Part shown: positions 44,985-56,400 of the stretch, piece by piece | How the letters are laid out: the number at the start of each line of letters is the position of its first letter | How positions within the stretch are numbered: position 1 is the first letter of the stretch | NCBI RefSeq assembly: GCF_032854445.1 | Contig: NC_088306.1 | Location: 7,563,924-7,627,923 of the forward strand | DNA from: Liolophura sinensis | Taxonomy: Eukaryota; Mollusca; Polyplacophora; Chitonida; Chitonidae | Reading direction: 5' to 3' | Length of the DNA: 64,000 bases | Program-made: the position numbers and the translations under genes | The notes under the pieces: model-generated | Databases searched by the model: none | What the model was told of the DNA's origin: nothing | Seen by the model: the letters and a program-made list of their open reading frames with translations, nothing else

Positions 44985-47900
44985 GATTTATCCTTGTATA
45001 ACCCAATAGTTTTTTTCGGTACCAATAGGTTACACAGAATCTAACCCCAGAAGGCGGTCAAATTATGATCGGACTCAATGTCATCTAATTAGAGAACCAC
45101 AAAGGTTAGTGTTGCTAAACTCTCCCCAGCCAATTTGCTGACCTCTCAGTGGAAAATAATTGTAGACGGTGTGTTCTCATGCAGACTTTGAACACGCTAC
45201 GTATATATTCGCCTTGTCCCATATTGTGCAGTGTCATCTCATTCTAGCTCTCTGGTAGAGATCGTACATTAAGTCTATGAACCGTTTTCTTACCCTATAG
45301 TGGTTTTTGCATGGCCTGGGTTTGATCCCGGATTGTCTGACTTGGAGTTTCCGTGGAAATTGTATGGAGGCGCATACTGATACATTCCACTTTTGAGTTT
45401 AGTAATTCCTCTTTTTTAAAGGAATTTGACTCCAGAAAACAGCGTTAACTGTGCTAGAATAATTTTATACTTATAGTTACATAACAGAAGAGATTAAAGT
45501 ACTTCACAGGGTATTTGTTTGAGCACAGGCGGCTGATACCCGCAACACAAGCACACGGGATGCAACACATACACGTTACAGAGCCCACGCAAATTATTGA
45601 TTTATCAGTGTCTCTGTATACACGACAGGACGAAATACCGCTAATGTGAGATGCTCCTGAATTGTTATTGCTTACGAAAGGCCACATTGATCAGATCTAC
45701 CGAGTCACAACTAGGTAGTAATTGTAGGACTTCGAAATTAACAAGAAGTAATGAGATTGTAAAGATATTGTTAGACGTTTGGTTTCACAGGCTTTCGGTA
45801 ATAAATCCACAACATTGAAATATAGCGTGTACACAAAGTTTGTTGTACAAGTGATTTAAAATATGTCTTTATAATATAAAATATTATATTATAATAGGCC
45901 GTATTTCTACAGTTACGTGTGATCATTTACTAGCTATCACAATGTCGTCGCAGCTCTGGTTTTATTCTCTATGCTGTACGTCTTACATAACTTACCCAAG
46001 AATTATACGCTGTGTGTATACTAATTTTATTTAGATCAATTTATAAGTCAATTGAAAGCTAAACTATAAAGACGACCCGTAACTATGTTACGCACAGCCT
46101 CTGTGTGAAGTAATTGGTGGCGTACTGTGGCCATGAAGGCAGCACTGGACGAATCTACCTTCATCGGTAAGCTCATTTCCACGCCGAATCACACTGAAAT
46201 TCCTTCGCGCCTGGTACGTGCCGAAAAAATCTGCCGTGCCCAGTTGTTCTTTCATAAAACCTCAACTTTTTATCCAGGCACCAGTAACTTAAGGTAGCAG
46301 GTGAAATTCAAAATTGAGCCTAATTAGGAATTTTCATTCAGATTTTGATTTTCACGAAACAATGTTATTAGACGGTTCCACGCAGGTCACGAAAGATTTG
46401 CATTAAACTGGCCAGATCAGCGAGTCTCAAGCGTACCTCCGGCCGGATGTACTTTGTTAGATCCCATAATCAGCTCACAAAGGCCACTGGAATCCTATTA
46501 CTTAAAGAAGATCCGGGATAACTTGAACACAATATGACTGTTTTTAGGTCTTTTGCAACTAACGATTTCTCAGTTCCGCAGGCAGTTTGTGTAGTTTTTG
46601 CATTTTGCAAACTATAGTTTAATTGAAACATTTTCATTTCAGCTTTGTTAACCTCTCCAATCAGATAAGTTACAGAAATTAATTATTTATTCAAAAAGTG
46701 AACGGAAATTATCAAGGGATTACACTGGAACCAACAAATGATCTGCAATTGTAGTTGTTGAAATCTTTCTTTTTTCTCAAATCATTGTTATTAAATTTAG
46801 TGAAATATTTCATTCGGCAAATATGATGAATCGTCATAAACTGATATTATAATCGCGGTTACACGGTGCAGTGTGTCGTAAATACTCATAGCTGGCTACT
46901 AATGAAATGTGAATAGGCCCAACTGTGTAGTTTATCCGATTTGCTTCTTTCGATTATAATCAAGTGGCACCTATGTTATTGCATCAGAATGACACTTTGT
47001 CTTTGAAGATGGTGCATGTATTTACTGGTTCGCTAGTTTATGGACCAATTTTGCTTGTGTAATCAGCTTTGCAAAACGCCTACTACCGCCATGGGATTCT
47101 GTTTTCACACCTATACCATACGTCACTCGCTCATCGACCGGGTTAATCGTTCGAGGTCAACTGTGCATTTATCTAGAGTTCCTGTTAAAATCCCTAGTAG
47201 GATTCCTTCTTCTGTCCCTGGGGAATTCTGCGTTTTCTTTTTACCTTGAATGGCCGCTTTAACAAAAAGGTACGTATCCATGAGTTACATTTAGCACTGG
47301 GCACTTCGAGACAAATTATGGAGTGATAATTGAACGTTTCGCCTAATATCAATAATGGATAACTCATGAGACTCCGAATATATTCTCCTTTCCATCGGTT
47401 TTCAATACTATCACTTTTCTGTGTGTTTCCTATACGGATCATCCGTGAATGCTGTATCCATTTGATATTTGGCACATTTCGGAATTTGCGAAAAGCATGT
47501 AAAGAGCTATATTATGTCTTTTCAGGACTGCAAAATAAGTAGAGCGATTTCTGGCGTTTGAAAACAAACAAAATCCACGTTTAAAGTTAATGATGGTGTC
47601 TGAGTATAGTTTTTAAATAGTTGAATCATGGTACTTGTGCTGGATGTGGCATATTTTCTAATCCCGTGAGGTGACACTAGTATGAAGGCGGACCTCAGAC
47701 CCATTGTTATGTCAAAAACTAATTGTAGAGCAACGTCTACAATGTTACAATGTATCAGTTGGAAGAGTAACAATGCTGTGTCTTTAATGTGACGTCATAA
47801 TGATGAGCTGGGAAAGGAACGTTCGACGTCAATAAAATGGGGTCAAGGTCACGCTGTCGGTTGCTTGACAGGTGTCAGGAACAGGACTGGTAGACTCTAG

Positions 47901-48015
47901 TTAGCATGTAAGCTTCAGCGTTTTACGAGATAAACCAAATCCTCAGCACTGAGAAAATAATGGAAAGTCAACACACACATTACATGGATGACAACGTTAA
48001 TGATGGACACTGGTT
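44985..48015. repeat. Old tandem duplication, unit 2
   Basis: Second unit of the pair described for 41440-44400. It carries an R fragment at 45890-45990 not seen at the matching place in unit 1. No gene recognised. Confidence 0.7.
45890..45990 (+). repeat. R-family fragment
   Basis: AGGCCGTATTTCTACAGTTAC, GTGTGATCATTTACTAGC, GCTCTGGTTTTATTCTC. Confidence 0.6.
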
Positions 48016-48585
48016 CCCTTTAGTGTCCATTGGCTCTGATCAAGATGAATTTATTGTGATGGCGGCATCGCCACGGATTGTCGCACACACGTAATTTCGT
48101 TCCATGAGGATCATTTGCCTTGGCTAATGACTGGCTAACGGTCCACACAAGAGTTGCTATTAGTGAGTTAATGACGCTGATGTAAAAGAAGTATTGTCTG
48201 TTCTCGAGCTTTGATCTGCGCATTTCCATTATGTGCATCCTAGTCAACAAACTGACAATTACCTCAACCTGTGCATTTTGGACAAAATATTTACAAAAAT
48301 GTAACTAGCATATTCAAGTTTTTGAGCCCTTGTTTTAATATGGAAAACTGTTCGGCACACGTCATTGATTTTCCAAATCCAATTTAGTTTAGTTCCAGAA
48401 TTTTCCCTAATCACCATGAGATGTATCCAAAAAATAAACCAACAATTTGCACAATCTTGAATTTTCGAATTGTGTCTGCTTTTCAGCATGGGCCAACTGT
48501 ATCCGTATGAACTTTGATTTTACCACGAATAGAATACTCATATCAAAATGAACTGCTCATTGATTTCACTGCCACCTGGACATTG

Positions 48586-48843
48586 ATTTTATTTATTTAA
48601 TTGGTGTTTTACCCCGTACCCAAGAATATTTCACTTATACGACGGCGGCCAGCATTATGGTGGGTGGAAACCGGGCAAAGCCCGGGGGAAACCCACGACC
48701 ATTCGCAGGTTACTGGAATACCTTCTCACTTACGGCCGGAGAGGAAGCCAGCATGAGCTGGACTAGAACTCACAGCGACCGCATTGGTGAGAGGCCCCTG
48801 GGCCATTACGCTGCGCTAGCACGCTAACCGACTGAGCCACGGA
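48586..48843 (-). mobile_element. SINE-A, duplicate of 3716-3980
   Basis: Same insertion point, orientation and near-identical sequence as the copy-A SINE. Confidence 0.88.
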
Positions 48844-49168
48844 GGCATCAAACTGAATGGCCATGCATTTTAATGTGACCTGAAAATTTCCGTGCGAACT
48901 GTACACCGATATCAAAATGAGGGGTTCACTGATTTCATTGCGATCTGCCCACTGATATAAAAAAATGACGGCCCACTATATTTTACTGTGAACTGCAAAA
49001 TGAACGGCCCATTGATTTCACCGCGACCTGGACACTGATATCAAAATAAACGGCCTATTGATTTGATCGCGAACTGTACATTGGTATCAAAATGAACGGC
49101 TCATTGATTTCACCGCGACCTGGACACTGATATCAAAATAAACGGCCTATTGATTTTATCGCGAACTG

Positions 49169-49170
49169 TA
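49169..49170. repeat. Target site duplication TA (left)
   Basis: Left flank ...AACTGTA. With TA at 61889-61890 it reconstructs the uninterrupted CTGTACATTGG seen at 4355-4365 in copy A. A 4-bp GTAC duplication is equally compatible. Confidence 0.65.
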
Positions 49171-49204
49171 CCCAATAAACATGAATGTACTGGTCCAATT
49201 CCGG
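49171..49204 (+). repeat. Left terminal inverted repeat
   Basis: CCCAATAAACATGAATGTAC then TGGTCCAATTCCGG; pairs with 61855-61888 at about 25 of 34 positions. Confidence 0.8.
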
Positions 49205-49450
49205 GACTTAACCGGTTTGTTACGGCAATACCGGCAGTTGGAGAGTTTAACAAGGCCAGTGCTGAACCATTTCCGGCTTGCCGCTATTTTGCCAGTGTTA
49301 TGATCGCCATATCTGGCCCAGCGCTGGTCCAGTTTAGTTTTACCGATATTCAAAGCATGTACTGACCCACCCTCGGGCCATTATTGGCTGGCCATTATTG
49401 AGCCATTAAATATCGCCGTAACTTGCCCGTTGCTGACCCAATGAAGCTTT
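49189..49450. repeat. Left subterminal repeats
   Basis: Palindrome-like motifs ACTGGTCCAAT (49189), CTGGCCCAG (49313), GCTGGTCCAGT (49323), plus several GGCCATTATTG stretches to about 49400. Likely transposase or cofactor binding sites, by analogy with CACTA elements. Confidence 0.6.
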
Positions 49451-49562
49451 GCCGTTATGGAGACTTTAAAAAATCCCGTCAAGTCCCACGAAGCGCAAAA
49501 TTTTCTTTAGATAAGTTTGCACAGGCCTGGGTCCAAAGAAATAAAAAGAATAATATTGAGTT

Positions 49563-49668
49563 GTGTTTTGTTTTTTGTTTGTTTGTTTGTTTTGATTTTT
49601 TGTGTGTGTGTGTTTTTTTTCTGCTTTTTTTTTTGTTTGTTTGTTTTTTTTAGGGGGGGGGGCTATTT
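49563..49668. repeat. T-rich/GT low-complexity tract with G run
   Basis: TTTGTTTG repeats, (TG)n, T runs and a run of G. Explains a hydrophobic Phe-rich spurious frame. Confidence 0.9.
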
Positions 49669-50569
49669 ATTTTTTATCAGCATACAGTGGCAGATTATTA
49701 CAACTGATTTAAACTTGAGATATTTCAACATAACCAAATGTGAGTTTCTGTTTACATGGAACGTGAAAATAACTGTTTTCTGGAGCTAAAGCTGCATGTA
49801 GATATTATAAAAATATGACATATTTTGTTTTCGCACAACTCGAAACATTGGTCGGGGATTTCCGTGCCTTGTTGCACCTGACCGGAGTTGAGCGAAAACC
49901 TCCGAGCGATGTTCCGATTTGACTCGCTCGTAAGCGCTCGGAAAAACGTTCGGAGTTTCCGTACCTTGACCGGAGTTAAGCGAAATCTCCGAAAGATGTA
50001 GGCTGACGAGTACTGTTGGGTTAACGAGCACAAAAGTACGAGACCTAAAATGTACGAGACGTTCTGTTCCGGCGCGCTCACCGGCGTGATACCGGGCCAA
50101 TGCCGGACCGGAGGATAGCCATTCCTTAACGAACATTCTGTAACAGTGAATTCTGGGATCTGGCGCCAAGAAAGCTGTCGGCTGCTACCTAGAGCTACGG
50201 TAAGATTGTCTCGAACTTTTATCACGAAAACGTAAAAACTACAGACTGTTACAAAAACATAATGAGTGACGGCAATTCAGTACATTTCACTTTCACTTTC
50301 CATTTTCAATTTCTAGATTATAGATACATACGAGTAGGCCAAACGAAGGCCCTGTCTACCTATATTATCAGTTTGGCACGGACAAGGATAAATTTACATG
50401 GGGACATTGTCAATCATTGGGAAGCACTGAAATTGTAAAGGCTAAAGCAGACATGCTGCATTCTTTACTTCGTTTTTGATGCCATGCTTATTTATTGACA
50501 CAGATTGCAATCAGTGAATCACTAAAATAGTGGGTACATGTGACTTATTAAACAAAGTCAGTTGACAAT
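49669..50569. other. Transposon 5' region, no gene seen
   Basis: Two overlapping minus-strand frames (49752-50225) have no recognisable domain. 49880-49990 contains a repeated CCGGAGTTRAGCGAAA(A/T)CTCCG block, imperfectly palindromic. The region probably includes the promoter of the transposase gene. Confidence 0.4.
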
Positions 50570-52765
50570 ATGTCGTACTGGACTAAAAGAAGGCGGATAC
50601 ATGAAAATGTAAATAAATATCTGTCCAATATAAGCATTGCTCAAAATAGTTCAAGGTCATGTCAGCTTAAAGGCCAGCAAAGTAGACAGACAGCTTTGGA
50701 GCATGGTTTGGTGAAAGGTCAAGAATTTGTCTGTATTAACAATGATCAATCTAGTGGAAGTACCAGTAGTACTACTCCATCTGGCATTGGCAGTAGTAGC
50801 CGTACTACAGCCGATGTCTCTATCAATACTGCCACTTGTTCCGTTGACAATACCACTACCGACATTAATGCTAGCTCCAAACAAAATAATACATTCACAG
50901 ACAAAGCAGAAACCAATGATGTATTATATGACATAATAGACAATGAAGGGACATTTCCTAACAGCATACCAACAATGGATGTAGACAGTGATAGATTTAA
51001 TGATTGCGGTAGTACTGATTCAGAGGAAGAAAATGTTTTGTCGTCAGATTTGTTAGCTGCATGGGCAGTTGAAAATAACATCACTCACACAGCAGTTGGC
51101 AGGCTATTAGTCTTACTTAGAAACCATCATCCAAATTTACCTAAAGACCCCAGGACTCTTTTGGATACTGGACATGTTGTGGGGATAAAGCAGATATGTG
51201 GGGGTTCTTACTATCATTTTGGACTCCAAGGTTGTGTAATTCGAAGGATAGAATTGAACAAAAATATGGAATGTATCAAAGTCATAGATGTTCAGGTGAA
51301 TACGGATGGACTCCCCATTTTCAAAAGTAGTAACACTCAGCTGTGGCCTATTTTGGGAATGATACAAAATGAAGCAAAATGCCAGCCGTTTGTCATTGGG
51401 TTGTTTGTTGGACAAGAAAAACCAAAGGATCCTTCTGAATTTTTGAAAGATTTTATCACAGAGTATACAAAGCTAAAACTAGAGGGGATACAATACAAAG
51501 GTAGGCATTACCAGATTAACATAACATCCTTCATCTGTGATGCACCAGCACGTGCCTTTATCAAACAAATCAAGTGTCACGCAGGTTATTCCGCATGTGA
51601 AAAATGTACGCAAAAAGGCGTGTATAATGGGAAAATGACATTTCCTGAAACTCATGCAACGCTGCGAACTGATGAATCATTTGAAAAGCAGGAAGATAAG
51701 AACCATCACACTGGAACAAGTCCGCTTTGCAATTTGTTCTCTATGGTGTCACAGTTTCCAATTGACTATATGCACTTAGTGTGCCTCGGTGTAATGCGTC
51801 GTATCCTTGTGTTATTGATAAGGGGTCCACTTACAATTCGCTTAGGGCCTCAGACAAAATTACGCATTTCAGCTGCCTTGCTTCACATGTGTAAATTTAT
51901 ACCTAAGGAGTTTGCACGAAAACCCCGTTCACTGTCAGAGATAGACCGATGGAAGGCAACAGAATTCCGCATGTTTCTTTTGTACACAGGAACTGTTGTT
52001 TTAAAGGACAGTATCGCTGATGAGTTGTACAAAAACTTTCTTCTGCTCTCAGTCGGAATTACCATACTTATAAGTCCGTCTCTCTGCTATCAGTTAGTGG
52101 GCTATACACATGAGCTTCTAGTAAGCTTTGTCCAACACTTTGCGCACCTTTACGGTGCTGACCAGGTCGTGTACAATGTCCATAATCTGGTCCACCTTGC
52201 TCAAGAGGTGAAAATACATGGTCCTCTTGACACAATATCAGCATTTCCTTTTGAAAACCACCTGAAAACTCTGAAGCGGCTTGTGCGGAAGAAAAGCTTG
52301 CCATTACAGCAGCTTGTCGCAAGACTGAAAGAGATCTCTCAGATATCTCCCTCAGCTGCTACATTGCCCACAGCTGCTGATGGTGGACTGAAAAAGCAAC
52401 ATTTTCTTGGTCCAATTCCACAGGGATATAAATACCAGAACTGTGTCCAATACACAGAAGTTGAATTGGACCATTTCTGTGTTGTAACAGAAACCGGCAA
52501 CAATTGTGTTGGGGTAGGGTCAAAGGTTTGCCTCATCAAAAATATTTTGTATTGTGGTGGAGATGTGCTGGTGGTTTATCAGTCATTCAGATCATGTAGA
52601 CCATTTTTCTCTTACCCTCTCAATTCAAGTGAAATCAACATCCACATGGTCACCGACCTCTGTGACAAACTCCATGTTGCTCCCATCCAGGAAGTGGTTC
52701 GGAAATATGTGTTGTTGCCATATAAAACTGTACATGTCGCAATTCCTCTTATTCACAGCTGTTAG
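50570..52765 (+). CDS. TNP2/DUF4218-like transposase, 731 aa, intronless
   Basis: Starts ATG in ACAATATGTC. Residues 1-10 are basic (MSYWTKRRRI), 50-155 are Ser/Thr- and acid-rich linker, and the conserved part starts at about 158 (LLAAWAVENNITHTAVGRLL, LPKDPRTLLDT). It then follows the order of CACTA TNP2-type proteins: VNTDGLPIFKSS (D246) with WPILG, EFLKDF, FICDAPARAF (D324), a Cys knuckle CHAGYSACEKC (C336, C343, C346), FPIDYMHLVCLG (D399), RSLSEIDRWKATEFRMFLLY, and a DUF4218-like VYNVHNLVHLAQEV...FPFENHLKTLKR (E562). D246, D324 and either D399 or E562 are plausible metal-binding residues; this is inference. Expected to cut and join the element ends in the nucleus. The frame is intact; AATAAA follows at 53081. 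Confidence 0.82.
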   Translation: MSYWTKRRRIHENVNKYLSNISIAQNSSRSCQLKGQQSRQTALEHGLVKGQEFVCINNDQSSGSTSSTTPSGIGSSSRTTADVSINTATCSVDNTTTDINASSKQNNTFTDKAETNDVLYDIIDNEGTFPNSIPTMDVDSDRFNDCGSTDSEEENVLSSDLLAAWAVENNITHTAVGRLLVLLRNHHPNLPKDPRTLLDTGHVVGIKQICGGSYYHFGLQGCVIRRIELNKNMECIKVIDVQVNTDGLPIFKSSNTQLWPILGMIQNEAKCQPFVIGLFVGQEKPKDPSEFLKDFITEYTKLKLEGIQYKGRHYQINITSFICDAPARAFIKQIKCHAGYSACEKCTQKGVYNGKMTFPETHATLRTDESFEKQEDKNHHTGTSPLCNLFSMVSQFPIDYMHLVCLGVMRRILVLLIRGPLTIRLGPQTKLRISAALLHMCKFIPKEFARKPRSLSEIDRWKATEFRMFLLYTGTVVLKDSIADELYKNFLLLSVGITILISPSLCYQLVGYTHELLVSFVQHFAHLYGADQVVYNVHNLVHLAQEVKIHGPLDTISAFPFENHLKTLKRLVRKKSLPLQQLVARLKEISQISPSAATLPTAADGGLKKQHFLGPIPQGYKYQNCVQYTEVELDHFCVVTETGNNCVGVGSKVCLIKNILYCGGDVLVVYQSFRSCRPFFSYPLNSSEINIHMVTDLCDKLHVAPIQEVVRKYVLLPYKTVHVAIPLIHSC

Positions 52766-53080
52766 GTACAGAAAAGTGATATACACGTGACATTATGCAG
52801 GGCTGGAGTCTTATACATGTAGAATCAGTAGCAATAGTCTTTTTTGTGTGTTTTTTAAATTTAATCCAAGAGCGATAATTTGATCAAATCTTTTTGTTGA
52901 GAAAGCCCCAAATGCCTGCCTTACCATAACTTTCTATTTCCCAGACATTGCCAATATATATGTATGTATGTATATTGATTTAATGATACTGTGGTTCAAG
53001 TTTCTAATATTTGTGAAAACATTAGAGGACCAACTAGAGGGATTGTCATTGAAAATGGAAATGTACTTCAGTTATTAGAC

Positions 53081-53086
53081 AATAAA
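53081..53086 (+). terminator. Candidate poly(A) signal for the transposase gene
   Basis: AATAAA 316 bases after the stop codon at 52765 and before the first seen exon of the next gene. Confidence 0.45.
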
Positions 53087-53288
53087 TATCTACATACTGT
53101 ACATACATGTATTTAAACCTTTCCAAGCTTGAACTAGCCTAATCATGACACTGTTTAATTATTGTTTCTAAAAGTCTAGTGAAGGACTATAAAAGAATTG
53201 AAGAACAATGTTGTATGTGACATACACCCCAAATGTAATTGTGATTTGTGTAAATGTACTGAATTTGTGAATCCTTTCTTATTTACAG

Positions 53289-53496
53289 ACATACATGTCA
53301 TTGACAATGTATGCCGTCGTAGTTTTTGTGGAGACGGATGAAGTAGAGCTTGTTGCTTCCAACTGGTTACAGTCTCAGACAAAAACTTTTTGGCCACCGT
53401 ATCGCAATATGTCTAACGTAACTAAAGCTGTAAAAGACAGAGTAGCAGCTGACAAAACTTGGCCAAGTTACAGCATTCGCATCCTGTCTGCTTGTG
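53289..53496 (+). CDS. DUF4806-like gene, exon with start codon
   Basis: Acceptor CTTATTTACAG ends at 53288, implying an upstream non-coding exon. ATG at 53295; a second in-frame ATG (MYAVVV) four codons on fits the family start better. Donor TGTG|GTGAGT, phase 1. Confidence 0.7.
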
Positions 53497-56400
53497 GTGA
53501 GTATCATGTAAAACGTTTCATTATTAATTTTAAATCATTATATTACATGTCAGACATACAGTTCAGAAAATGGTGATTCTAAGGTTCTAAATAATGCTGC
53601 ATATACTTCAAAGGGAAAAACTAACCATTTTAAGACGTGTAAACCACATATTAATTAGTCTCTTGTTACCTGCAGGCTGCAGAACTGTACATTCATGGGG
53701 CAGTTTTGACCTTCAAACCATCAGAAAATAGCTCCAATGTATTCCTTTTTGATATCAAAAAATGAAAAAAACCTCTGTGATGGTGAATCATTACAATCAT
53801 GTTCGCCGACAACACACTCAGATGAATGACTTGAGGCAGGTTTTCCATGCATTGTTTTACAGGTCGTGCAGAAAGTGTCATGCAAAAAATTCATCTCAGG
53901 TGCTGCACCGATAGCCTCTAACGATAGCAATTAAGCATCTTATATTGGTGCAGCAATGTTTCACTGGTATCACAAGTGTGCAACAAAGCAATGGTTTACT
54001 TCTAGTGCTCTAGTTTCCTCAATGTATGAAGTTGGTGGCCGTTGTGCAAATACATGTAAGGTAATATTGAATACTTAAATGATGTTAAAACAAAACAAAA
54101 TGAACGTACAGCGGAAAGAGAATAACCAAAGCAGTGACGTGTGTGAGACATTGGGATATTTGGCTCACACAGCCGAATGAAAATGTCTCCCTGTCACTTA
54201 CCTCAGACAGGGTTTTATTCTAACTGTTCATGTGATTGCAAATATACTACCACACATGCCCCTTAGCAGCGCGGTTTGAACAGAATTAGGTAAAAATAAA
54301 TACTTGTTTAAGTGTTGACAACTAAGAAATTGAGAAAACTCGGTTCGCTGTATTGTTTACACATAACAATGGACAATATGAAAATGAAATGCATAGGTGC
54401 CAGGCCTTGGGGAACAAATGCCCCCCACAGCAAAGTCCCAGAATATGCTGGGATAAACCACAATTGGTCAGTCAGGTTTAAACCACAATTGATCTATCAT
54501 CTTATCGCCTAATTCAGATATTCTTGCCTGTGGGCCGTGGCGCAGGGAAGCCAGTGATCAACATGTTGGGATGCAAATTCAAACTTTTCGAGAACAATGA
54601 TGCTAGTAGCGCTGTGAAAACAGAGCCGCATTTGCTGGAGAACTAGCGCATTCCATCACTGTATAATACAGGAGGGAAGTTGTCAGTGACTTGCCAAAGG
54701 TCAACTGGTGGTCAACTGGTGGTTTTTCCCTGGTTTTTTTCCACCCAACCATAAATACTGACCTTCTGTCATATAAGGGAAATACTCATGAGTACGGTGT
54801 AATAAAAATGGACTGTAATCAGTCAGTCAGTCAAATGTTCTGCATTTTCCATGCAGATAGCTATGAGGATGGCAGAAGAAAGCTTCGAATGGCCGAGGAA
54901 ACCTCAGACATACAAACAGATGATGAAGTTGGAATGGGGAAGGGTGCAAGAAGGTACATAGAGAGAACAGCATTAAAACAACACTATTACAACAATAAGT
55001 CTCCTGTAAAGAATAAAGAGAAACAAATCAAAACTTAAAACACTATCGCCCACAGCCATGGAGTAGTGGCTAGCGCTCTTGGCTGCTGAAGTGCTGGTCA
55101 AGACATCCCGGGATCGATTTCCCATAGTGTCAGGGAATGTTTCTCTCATTCCAGGCCGTTTGGCTGATTGGTTATGAGGCTATCTTTTGCAAGGTGGACG
55201 ACAACGCTTGTAAGTACCAAGAAAAATCAGGTAATATTGGTATTAATGGACTGCAATTCGTTTGAGACCTCCTGCTGTCCACCTTTGATTATGTGGAGAA
55301 GTTGTCAGTGACTTGCCAATGGTCGGTGGTTTACCCTGGTTTCTTCCAGGGGTTTCTTCCACCCGGGGATGCCCAGAAATACTGACTCGCCATCATATAA
55401 CAGAAATACTGAAAGGAACGATCTCAGCCTTGCTTCACAGAGCAAATTAAGATCGCGCTGCTTCCAAACTCGCATTTTTTTTCTGACAAGAGCACTATCA
55501 TAATTTGATAGTGAACAATAATGTACACATGTTATAATGCACCGATTGCCTTACTGTACAGGCGCAAAGAGCGAACACTATACAGCGACACAGACGATGA
55601 TGGTGATGATGAAGCTGTTGCCGGACCAGTTAAACGCAAACATCTCCCCCCAGCCCCGCCAGTCCCACCTTTTCCAAGCCTCCATGTTCCTGCTGGTATA
55701 CAACTGGACAATCGACAAGGTACCGTGTCCTATCTTACACAAATTTAACATGTAAGGCTTGTTTTTGGAGTTCAAGGTCAAATGCCACATTTTTAATATT
55801 CGTTAAAACAACCATAAACAGCATCAACTGGAATATGTGTCATCAGGGGCAAGTATGAATAAAGCAGCGTACTGATGACGTCGCGACGTTCTGAAAAGCA
55901 GGGGCGACAAGCAAGGGAGATTTGTTTACATTCAAGTGCCACAAGGCTGTGGTCGATAGATATGAGTCGGAATTCGAGAATACACGCGTGAAGTACACAA
56001 AATAGTATCAAAAATGCAAAAAGACAATCATTGTGCAGGTAATGTGATTAGTCAACAGCATAAATACCGGTACATCACGCACTGACACATCGCACTGAAA
56101 GGACCGATGATGTAACTAAATCAACAGCCTGATCTTGAAAGTTGTGTGACAACAAATAACACTAGCTGTAGACAGATTTCATTAAATCTAAACAGCGTGT
56201 ACATTAAATATAGTTATAATGCTCTTTTTTCAGCCACAGACAGAGAAATACTAAAGGCTATCAGTGCTGTCCAGGTATCTTTGGATGAAGTCCGCAAAGA
56301 GGTTTTGTCCCAAAGACAGCTGCTGAACATGATGATCAGCAAAGAGGCATCAAGTGGCACCATAGATGTGATGGATACCTTTCCAATAAAGTCCATGGAA

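Larger units (their letters stand above)
48185..49170. repeat. Segmental duplication copy B, left part
   Basis: Matches 3314 to about 4359 in the same orientation, including the SINE and the minisatellite. A short stretch after the SINE (about 3981-4030 in copy A) is missing here. Ends at ...GAACTGTA, where the 12.7-kb element begins. Confidence 0.9.

Noticed and set aside
49517-49789. Phe- and Cys-rich frame resembling a membrane peptide
   Set aside because: Translation of TTTG/TTTT low-complexity sequence.
49752-50225. Two overlapping minus-strand frames near the left end of the transposon as a third gene
   Set aside because: No recognisable domain, overlap in two frames, and location in the probable promoter and subterminal region.
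52068-52322. Minus-strand frames opposite the transposase gene
   Set aside because: Shadows of the 731-codon coding frame.
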